29,103 bases of DNA, taken from positions 1-29,103 of the forward strand of contig JAKFFO010000189.1 in NCBI GenBank assembly GCA_036675035.1. Reading direction: 5' to 3'. Origin of the DNA: MESE01 sp036675035 (GTDB taxonomy: Bacteria > Pseudomonadota > Gammaproteobacteria > Burkholderiales > Burkholderiaceae_D). The notes under the pieces are model-generated. The model did not search any database. It had not been told where the DNA came from and worked only from the letters and a program-made list of their open reading frames with translations. How positions within the stretch are numbered: the first letter of the stretch is position 1; each line of letters opens with the position of its first letter. Below, in pieces: positions 23,886 to 29,103 of the stretch. Position numbers and translations under genes: made by a program.

Positions 23886-24281
23886 GTGGATACGGTGCTG
23901 GCTTTCGATTTTGGCTTGAAGCGCATCGGTGTCGCGGTTGGTAACTCGCTGATAAAACAGGCGCAACCGCTGACCGTCATCAGTGCTGCGACCAATGATG
24001 CAAAATTCGCGTCGATTGCGGCGCTGATGGCGGAATGGCAGCCGGCGTGCTGCGTGATCGGCCTGCCTCGGCATCCGGATGGTGAGGAACACGAAATGAC
24101 GGTGCGATGCCGGCGATTTGCCAACCAGATGCACGGCCGATTCGGTGTTCCGACAGTGCTGGTGGACGAACGGTATTCGTCAGCGGTAATTGCGCATCAA
24201 CGCGGCGATTTGATTGATGCGAAGGCTGCTGCGATAATCCTGCAACAATATTTCGATGAATATGCCCAATCAAAAACTTGA
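23886..24281 (+). CDS. ruvX: RuvX/YqgF family pre-16S rRNA nuclease (Holliday-junction resolvase-like)
   Basis: This protein of 131 residues has an RNase H-like fold. LAFDFGLKRIGVAVGN contains the first catalytic Asp (D8). IGLPRHPDGEEHEMT matches the family GLP..DG.E..MT motif. VDERYSS carries the conserved Glu, and the C-terminal DAKAAAIILQQYFDEY supplies the last acidic residue. Family members process the 5' end of 16S rRNA and resemble Holliday-junction resolvases. The start is GTG 23886, since an FDFG motif should begin within the first ten residues. It follows yqgE by 12 bases. Its last 26 bases overlap the start of pyrR in another frame, implying translational coupling. Confidence 0.94.
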   Translation: MDTVLAFDFGLKRIGVAVGNSLIKQAQPLTVISAATNDAKFASIAALMAEWQPACCVIGLPRHPDGEEHEMTVRCRRFANQMHGRFGVPTVLVDERYSSAVIAHQRGDLIDAKAAAIILQQYFDEYAQSKT

Positions 24282-24768
24282 CGCCGAAGCGTTGTACCAG
24301 GTGCTGGCAAAGCAGGTCAAAGCCGGCGTGTCGAATATCGACAACGTTGCGATTGTCGGAATATTTTCCGGCGGCGCGTGGCTGGCCGAACGGCTCGCGG
24401 CTGAATTGCAGCTGACTGAACGACTTGGATTTATCGATGTTTCCTTTTATCGCGACGATTATGCCGAAAAAGGCTTGCGTCCCGAGGTCAAACCGAGCCA
24501 GATTCCGTTTGATGTCAATGGCACCACCATCATACTGGTCGACGATGTTCTGTACACCGGTCGCACCACGCGCGCTGCAATCAACGAATTATTCGACTAT
24601 GGTCGGCCGGCCCGGATCATGCTGGCGGCGCTGGTCGACCGCGGCGGGCGCGAGCTTCCGATTTCTGCGGACTTCGTTGCCGACACCGTAAGCCTCGAAG
24701 GCAAGCAACAACTCGTACTGCACCGGGCCGCCGACGGCCTGTTTTCTCTGACGGTGGACCATGCATAA
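24256..24768 (+). CDS. pyrR: PyrR-type pyrimidine regulatory protein / uracil phosphoribosyltransferase
   Basis: This 170-residue type I phosphoribosyltransferase has PRPP motif ILVDDVLYTGRTTRA (93-107), the flexible-loop segment DVSFYRDDYAEKG and LVDRGGRELPISADF, all PyrR-specific. The first phosphate-binding loop reads GIFSGGAWLA (35-44), where Bacillus PyrR has a TRG sequence. In Bacillus PyrR binds pyr mRNA; in Gram-negative bacteria the regulatory mechanism is less settled. No attenuator is visible before pyrB because pyrR overlaps both neighbours: 26 bases with ruvX and 8 bases with pyrB. ATG 24262 is a possible second start two codons in. Confidence 0.92.
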   Translation: MNMPNQKLDAEALYQVLAKQVKAGVSNIDNVAIVGIFSGGAWLAERLAAELQLTERLGFIDVSFYRDDYAEKGLRPEVKPSQIPFDVNGTTIILVDDVLYTGRTTRAAINELFDYGRPARIMLAALVDRGGRELPISADFVADTVSLEGKQQLVLHRAADGLFSLTVDHA

Positions 24769-25720
24769 CCCGCAGCTCAATAAAAATGGCGAACTCCAGC
24801 ATTTGCTGACGATCGAGGGATTGCCCAAAGCAGTAATTACCCGGATTCTCGATACGGCTTCGTCGTTTGTCGGGATCGGCGATCGAGAAGTCAAGAAAGT
24901 GCCGCTGATGCGCGGCAAAAGCGTGTTCAATCTCTTCTTTGAGAATTCGACACGCACGCGAACAACTTTCGAGATCGCATCCAAGCGCCTGTCGGCCGAT
25001 GTGATCAACCTGAATATTTCCGCGTCAAGCGCAAGCAAGGGCGAATCGCTGCTCGATACCATAGACAATCTGGCGGCGATGCATGCCGACATGTTCGTGG
25101 TGCGCCATGCGCAGTCCGGCGCGCCGTACCTGATTGCCAAGCACCTGATCGATACGCACCAGCCGCATGTGCACGTGGTCAACGCCGGCGACGGCCGCCA
25201 TGCGCATCCGACGCAGGGCTTGCTCGACATGTACACGATCCGGCATTACAAAAAGGATTTTTCGAATCTCACGGTCGCGATTGTCGGCGACGTGCTGCAT
25301 AGCCGCGTGGCGCGATCCGACATACATGGATTGACCACGCTGGGCGTGCCGGAGGTCCGCGTGATCGGACCGCGCACCTTGCTGCCCGGCGGACTGGAGC
25401 AGATGGGCGTACGCGTGTTCACCGATATCAATCAGGGGCTGAAGGATGTCGATGTGATCATCATGCTGCGGCTTCAGAATGAGCGCATGAGCGGTGCACT
25501 GCTGCCGTCGGCACAGGAATTTTTCAAAAGCTACGGATTGACGACCCAGCGCCTCGCGCTGGCCAAACCGGATGCGATCGTGATGCATCCCGGCCCGATG
25601 AATCGCGGCGTCGAAATCGAATCGGCTGTAGCCGATGGCGCGCAGGCGGTCATCTTGCCGCAAGTGACTTTTGGCATCGCTGTAAGGATGGCGGTGATGA
25701 GTATTCTGGCCGGGAATTAA
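24761..25720 (+). CDS. pyrB: Aspartate carbamoyltransferase catalytic subunit
   Basis: PyrB condenses carbamoyl phosphate with aspartate, the first committed step of pyrimidine synthesis. The 319 residues contain the carbamoyl-phosphate motif FENSTRTRTTFE (60-71), the mobile-loop SASKGES (90-96), and HPGPMNRGVEI (276-286). MHADMFVVRHAQSGAP matches the conserved 130s region. The start ATG overlaps the pyrR end by 8 bases. The next gene begins one base after its stop and encodes a dihydroorotase-like protein lacking metal ligands. No pyrI regulatory subunit gene is present. This pairing is the arrangement of class A (Pseudomonas-type) ATCase, in which PyrB and PyrX form a dodecamer. Confidence 0.97.
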   Translation: MHNPQLNKNGELQHLLTIEGLPKAVITRILDTASSFVGIGDREVKKVPLMRGKSVFNLFFENSTRTRTTFEIASKRLSADVINLNISASSASKGESLLDTIDNLAAMHADMFVVRHAQSGAPYLIAKHLIDTHQPHVHVVNAGDGRHAHPTQGLLDMYTIRHYKKDFSNLTVAIVGDVLHSRVARSDIHGLTTLGVPEVRVIGPRTLLPGGLEQMGVRVFTDINQGLKDVDVIIMLRLQNERMSGALLPSAQEFFKSYGLTTQRLALAKPDAIVMHPGPMNRGVEIESAVADGAQAVILPQVTFGIAVRMAVMSILAGN

Positions 25721-25721
25721 A

Positions 25722-27008
25722 ATGAAAATCCATATCAAAGACGGCCATCTTATCGATCCGGCCAACGGTATCGACGCGCAGAACGACGTATATATCGCCG
25801 ACGGAAAAATTGCCGGTATCGGAGAAGCACCCGCCGATTTTCGTGCCGACCAAACAATCGACGCACACGGTCTGCTAGTCATTCCGGGGCTGGTCGATCT
25901 GAGCGCACGTCTGCGTGAGCCGGGTTACGAATACAAGGCAACGCTCGAATCCGAATTGCAGGCGGCAATGCAGGGCGGCGTTACCAGCCTGGTTTGCCCA
26001 CCTGACACCGACCCGGTGCTGGACGAACCGGGACTGGTCGAAATGCTGAAGCATCGCGCCAAAAGCTTGAATCAGGCGAATGTTTACCCTCTCGGTGCGC
26101 TGACAGTTGGGCTGAAGGGTCATGCATTGACCGAAATGGCCGAGCTGACCGAGGCCGGTTGCATTGGTTTTTCCCAAGCCGATGAACCGATTCTCGATAC
26201 CACGGTACTGCTGCGCGCGCTTCAATATGCGCAGACATTTGGCTACACCGTCTGGCTGCGGCCTCAGGACCCGCATCTCGGACGCGGCGGAATCGCGCAT
26301 AGCGGTCCGATCGCTTCGCGGCTGGGTCTGTCCGGTGTACCGGTCATGTCGGAGACCATTGCACTGCATACGATTTTCGAATTGGTGAGGACTACCGGTG
26401 CACGAGTGCATTTGTGCCGGATTTCCTCGGCGGCCGGTGTCGATCTGGTGCGGATGGCAAAAAAAGAAGGCTTGCCGGTTACCTGCGATGTCGGCGCGCA
26501 CTACATTCACCTGACTGACGCTGATATCGGGTTCTTCGATTCCAATGCAAGGCTTTCGCCACCATTGCGATCTCAGCGCGATCGCGATGCGATTCGCCAG
26601 GGATTGTTAGATGGAACCATCGACGCAATCTGCTCCGACCATACCCCGGTCGACGACGATGAAAAACTTCGTCCGTTCGGCGAGGCATCGCCTGGTGCGA
26701 CCGGCCTGGAATTGCTGCTGTCGCTCGCGCTCAAATGGGCTAACGAGTGCCCGGACAGATCGCAGACTCTTGTTTCCAAAGCCGTTTCAAAAATTACCAT
26801 CGAAGCTGCCAACATTGCAGGCCTTGCTTCCGGGCGACTTTCAGCCGGAAGCGTTGCGGACATCTGTCTGGTTGATCCAAACGCGCAGTGGAAGGTGGAA
26901 GCCAAGGCGCTGGCGAGCCAGGGTAAACACACTCCATTTCTGGGTTACGAGCTGACGGGGCAGGTCAGGACGACCATCGTGGCGGGGCAAGTCGCGTTCA
27001 TGCGTTGA
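25722..27008 (+). CDS. pyrX: Non-catalytic dihydroorotase-like protein (PyrX / PyrC')
   Basis: The 428-residue protein has the amidohydrolase dihydroorotase fold but has lost the metal-binding residues. The HxH that should follow the first strand reads S61-A-R in VDLSARLREPG. The later metal His of the HICHVSTA segment is Arg233 in HLCRISSA. TDHAPH reads SDHTPV (305-310), keeping D306 but not the second His. These changes match the PyrC' proteins that accompany class A aspartate carbamoyltransferase and are needed for its assembly, not for catalysis. An active dihydroorotase must then be encoded elsewhere. The gene is spaced one base from pyrB and followed by plsC after 57 bases. Automated annotation would often call it pyrC. 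Confidence 0.9.
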   Translation: MKIHIKDGHLIDPANGIDAQNDVYIADGKIAGIGEAPADFRADQTIDAHGLLVIPGLVDLSARLREPGYEYKATLESELQAAMQGGVTSLVCPPDTDPVLDEPGLVEMLKHRAKSLNQANVYPLGALTVGLKGHALTEMAELTEAGCIGFSQADEPILDTTVLLRALQYAQTFGYTVWLRPQDPHLGRGGIAHSGPIASRLGLSGVPVMSETIALHTIFELVRTTGARVHLCRISSAAGVDLVRMAKKEGLPVTCDVGAHYIHLTDADIGFFDSNARLSPPLRSQRDRDAIRQGLLDGTIDAICSDHTPVDDDEKLRPFGEASPGATGLELLLSLALKWANECPDRSQTLVSKAVSKITIEAANIAGLASGRLSAGSVADICLVDPNAQWKVEAKALASQGKHTPFLGYELTGQVRTTIVAGQVAFMR

Positions 27009-27065
27009 ATGGCTACGCCGGGGAATTGCGTAATTGATCAAACGTTCGAATAAGAACCCGGGCGC

Positions 27066-27803
27066 ATGATCGCGTTCAGAATTTTGCGATTGATACTTCA
27101 TCTGCTTGCAGGCTTGTCGACGTGCGCCCTTGTTTTCCCCTTCACCGATTCTGCGGGGCGCGCGCAGCGAATCAAAGCCTGGTCGATCAAGCTGCTCAAG
27201 CTCTGCGGCATCCGGGTCACGATTCACAAAGCTACCCGCGAACCGACTCCTGCGACCGAGCTCATCGTCGCCAATCACGTGTCCTGGCTCGATATTTTCG
27301 TCATCAATTCATTACAGCCTTGCCGTTTCGTGGCGAAGTCCGATATCCGCGATTGGCCGTTGATCGGATGGTTGTGCGAAAAGGCAGGCACGATCTTCAT
27401 TGCGCGTGGCCGGCAACGCGATGTGCGCCGGATTTATGAAGGGCTGGTGGAAAGCATTCATGCGGGCGATCGAATTGCGTTTTTTCCGGAAGGTACCACG
27501 AGTGCTCAGGGACAAGTCCTTCCGTTTCATGCCAACTTGTTTGAAGCGGCAATAGAAGCCAAGGCGCCGATTCAGCCGTACGCGTTACGGTATACGGACG
27601 CTGCAGGAAACCTGCATCCCGCGACAGAATTCGTAGGTGACATGACATTCGCACAAAGCGTGATTGCCGTCCTGAAAAGCAAGGGGATCAAGGCCGAGCT
27701 GATGATCTTGCCGGTGATCGACAGCGGCGATGCGCATCGCCGTGCACTTGCTGGAGCGGCGCGACGTTCGATCGGCAATGCGTTGGGATACCGGCAAAGC
27801 TAA
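27066..27803 (+). CDS. plsC: 1-acyl-sn-glycerol-3-phosphate acyltransferase (PlsC family)
   Basis: This 245-residue acyltransferase has the HX4D catalytic motif in NHVSWLD (His71, Asp76), the substrate-binding FFPEGTTS (139-146) and an N-terminal hydrophobic helix (about 5-26) that anchors it to the inner membrane. The family acylates lysophosphatidate to phosphatidate in phospholipid synthesis. Related members act on lyso-ornithine lipids (OlsA), and this cannot be excluded by sequence alone. It lies 57 bases after pyrX on the same strand. The stop TAA shares bases with the stop of the convergent apaH, overlapping by four bases, so no terminator fits between them. Confidence 0.88.
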   Translation: MIAFRILRLILHLLAGLSTCALVFPFTDSAGRAQRIKAWSIKLLKLCGIRVTIHKATREPTPATELIVANHVSWLDIFVINSLQPCRFVAKSDIRDWPLIGWLCEKAGTIFIARGRQRDVRRIYEGLVESIHAGDRIAFFPEGTTSAQGQVLPFHANLFEAAIEAKAPIQPYALRYTDAAGNLHPATEFVGDMTFAQSVIAVLKSKGIKAELMILPVIDSGDAHRRALAGAARRSIGNALGYRQS

Positions 27804-28624
27804 GCTTTCACTGGTGCCTGATACTGCGGGCAATCGACCTGAAATACTGCACGATCTTCGATCCGGACCGCAGTAAGCTTGCCACCCCAGACGCAGCCAG
27901 TATCCAGGCAAAGCAGGTCCGGCCGCATGACCAAACCCAGTGTCGACCAATGGCCGCAGACAACCGTCACTTCCGCAGTTTTTCGGCCCGGGATATCGAA
28001 CCAGGGAAAATAACCCGGTGCAGCCGTTGGCATGCCTTCCTTCGACATGAATTCCATCGTGCCATCCAGGCTGCAGAAGCGAATCCGCGTCAATGCATTG
28101 ACGATGCAGCGCAAACGGTCGTTACCCTTGAGGTTGTCATCCCACTTGGCGGGCTCGTTTCCGTACATTTCGCGCAGAAAGCCGATCCAATCCGGGCCGC
28201 GCAATACGGATTCGACTTCATGCGCCAGCTCGAGCGTCCGGGTTGCCGTCCATTGAGGAAGGACGCCGGCATGCACGAACAGGTGTCCGTCTTCGAAGAG
28301 CGCCAACGGGCGCCTGCGCAGCCAGTCAAGCAGTTCATCGCGGTCTGGCGCATCGAGGATTTCATTTAATGTATCGGCCGCGTGGGGTTTGCGGATGCCG
28401 TGCGCCGCTGCCAGCAGATGAAGGTCGTGGTTGCCAAGAACCACGTTTGCAGACTCGCCAAGTGCACGGATTTGCCTTAGCGCGGCAAGCGACTGCGGGC
28501 CGCGATTGACCAGGTCGCCCAGAAATATCAGTTTCGGATTGCGAGTGGCGGAATAAATCCGTTCGAGCAACTCGCTTGTGCGTTGCTTGCATCCCTGGAC
28601 ATCGCCGATTGCGTATATGGTCAT
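27800..28624 (-). CDS. apaH: Symmetrical bis(5'-nucleosyl)-tetraphosphatase (Ap4A hydrolase)
   Basis: ApaH hydrolyses Ap4A to two ADP and also decaps dinucleoside-capped RNA in enterobacteria. The 274-residue protein from the ATG at 28624 is a metallophosphatase with GDVQGC (7-12), GDLVNRGPQS (36-45) and GNHDLHLL (64-71), the ordered phosphoesterase motifs. HAGVLPQW and a VCGHWSTLG segment supply later metal ligands. The ATG at 28624 is preferred over an in-frame TTG six codons upstream because AAGG lies a few bases before it and MTIYAIGDVQG is the family start. It converges on plsC with a four-base overlap and diverges from rfbB. The ksgA/apaG neighbours found in enterobacteria are absent here. 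Confidence 0.96.
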   Translation of the reverse strand: MTIYAIGDVQGCKQRTSELLERIYSATRNPKLIFLGDLVNRGPQSLAALRQIRALGESANVVLGNHDLHLLAAAHGIRKPHAADTLNEILDAPDRDELLDWLRRRPLALFEDGHLFVHAGVLPQWTATRTLELAHEVESVLRGPDWIGFLREMYGNEPAKWDDNLKGNDRLRCIVNALTRIRFCSLDGTMEFMSKEGMPTAAPGYFPWFDIPGRKTAEVTVVCGHWSTLGLVMRPDLLCLDTGCVWGGKLTAVRIEDRAVFQVDCPQYQAPVKA

Positions 28625-28785
28625 ATAACCTTGGGTACCCAATAATGATTGGCAGGATTAATAAATAGTGAATGGAGCCGGCCAGCGGCATTGCTCCCAA
28701 GGATCGAACGCTTCAATTCAATCAGGAACAAGCCACACTGGCGTACAAATTGTTTTTGCTGCAATTTTCTGCCGGATGTGCATTT

Positions 28786-28814
28786 TTGAAGTGTTCGTCA
28801 CGTAAAATTACGAT
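28786..28814 (+). promoter_or_regulatory. Candidate promoter for rfbB with overlapping palindrome
   Basis: TTGAAG (28786-28791) and TACGAT (28809-28814) are separated by 17 bases, each box matching four of six consensus positions. The inverted repeat CGTAA-AA-TTACG (28801-28812) spans the spacer end and part of the -10 box. Transcription would start near 28821, 26 bases before the rfbB ATG. Confidence 0.4.
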
Positions 28815-28846
28815 TCAGTGGGGTTTATTCTACATAGGGTGGCGAA

Positions 28847-29103
28847 ATGATTTTAGTGACGGGCGGAGCCGGATTCATCGGATCGAATTTTGTGCTTGAT
28901 TGGCTCGCGCAAAGTGATGAACCCGTTGTGAACTATGACAAACTTACCTATGCGGGCAATCTCAACAATCTTTCCACTGTAATCGAAGATCCGCGGCACA
29001 TATTCATCAAAGGCGACATTTGCGACACGGCGCAGGTTTCGACAATCCTGTCGACATACAAACCTCGTGCAATTATTCACTTTGCTGCTGAAAGCCATGT
29101 CGA
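28847..29103 (+). CDS. rfbB: dTDP-glucose 4,6-dehydratase, 5' part (truncated by window end)
   Basis: The first 85 codons are present and the frame is still open at the window edge. MILVTGGAGFIGSNF is the NAD-binding GxxGxxG of extended short-chain dehydrogenases. VVNYDKLTYAGNLNNL is specific to RmlB-type enzymes, and the visible end IIHFAAESHV is the conserved HxAAxxHV motif. The enzyme makes dTDP-4-keto-6-deoxyglucose, the branch point for dTDP-rhamnose and other deoxysugars used in surface polysaccharides. The ATG at 28847 has an AGGGTGG site just upstream. It probably opens an rfb/rml locus beyond the window. The catalytic YxxxK lies outside, so activity cannot be judged. Confidence 0.95.
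   Translation, partial: MILVTGGAGFIGSNFVLDWLAQSDEPVVNYDKLTYAGNLNNLSTVIEDPRHIFIKGDICDTAQVSTILSTYKPRAIIHFAAESHV

Noticed and set aside
23886..24768. Frameshift between ruvX and pyrR suggested by the 26-base overlap
   Set aside because: Both proteins are full length with complete motifs. The overlap is ordinary operon packing.
25722..27008. Active dihydroorotase (pyrC)
   Set aside because: The HxH motif and two further metal-binding positions are replaced, so an active enzyme is not supported.

Overview
The window reads as core chromosome of a betaproteobacterium of the order Burkholderiales, most likely an Oxalobacteraceae member of the Herminiimonas/Janthinobacterium type. This is inferred from protein character, moderately high GC by eye, and gene content (mpl-yqiA-ubiC, TonB-aroE-mtgA, hemL-thiD-rubredoxin-pilGHIJ-chpA, yqgE-ruvX-pyrR-pyrB-pyrX). 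No database search was possible. I see no phage, insertion sequence, CRISPR array, tRNA or rRNA. The single repeat-like insertion candidate is a large imperfect palindrome between mtgA and corA.

Layout. Positions 20-6508 (+) hold a tight chain: mpl (murein peptide recycling), yqiA (esterase), ubiC (chorismate lyase), a secreted DUF3857/transglutaminase-like protein and an RNase II-family protein. The first three junctions are stop/start overlaps of the form NTGA (ATGA, GTGA, TTGA). Positions 6587-9025 (+) carry a TonB-domain protein, aroE and mtgA. A gene-free stretch of about 575 bases follows, with the palindrome and several hairpins, and leads into corA (9601-10566, +). corA converges on the minus-strand pair thiD-like/hemL. 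A rubredoxin gene diverges from the thiD-like gene.

Positions 13191-22978 (+) hold a Chp/Pil-type chemosensory cluster for type IV pilus control. It contains two single-domain response regulators (pilG, pilH), a CheW-like adaptor (pilI), a receptor (pilJ) and a 1972-residue hybrid kinase (chpA/pilL). A strong intrinsic terminator closes it. No methyltransferase (PilK/CheR) or methylesterase (ChpB/CheB) gene lies in the cluster.

Positions 23208-27803 (+) hold yqgE, ruvX, pyrR, pyrB, a dihydroorotase homologue that has lost its metal ligands (PyrX/PyrC' type) and a plsC-type acyltransferase. The stop codon of the acyltransferase gene overlaps that of the convergent apaH (minus strand). The window ends inside rfbB/rmlB (dTDP-glucose 4,6-dehydratase), probably the first gene of a surface polysaccharide locus.

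No wholly new system is evident. The observations most worth following are the ThiD-like kinase with several changed signature motifs beside hemL, the palindrome and leader hairpins before corA, the cluster of inverted repeats before chpA, and the non-catalytic PyrX.
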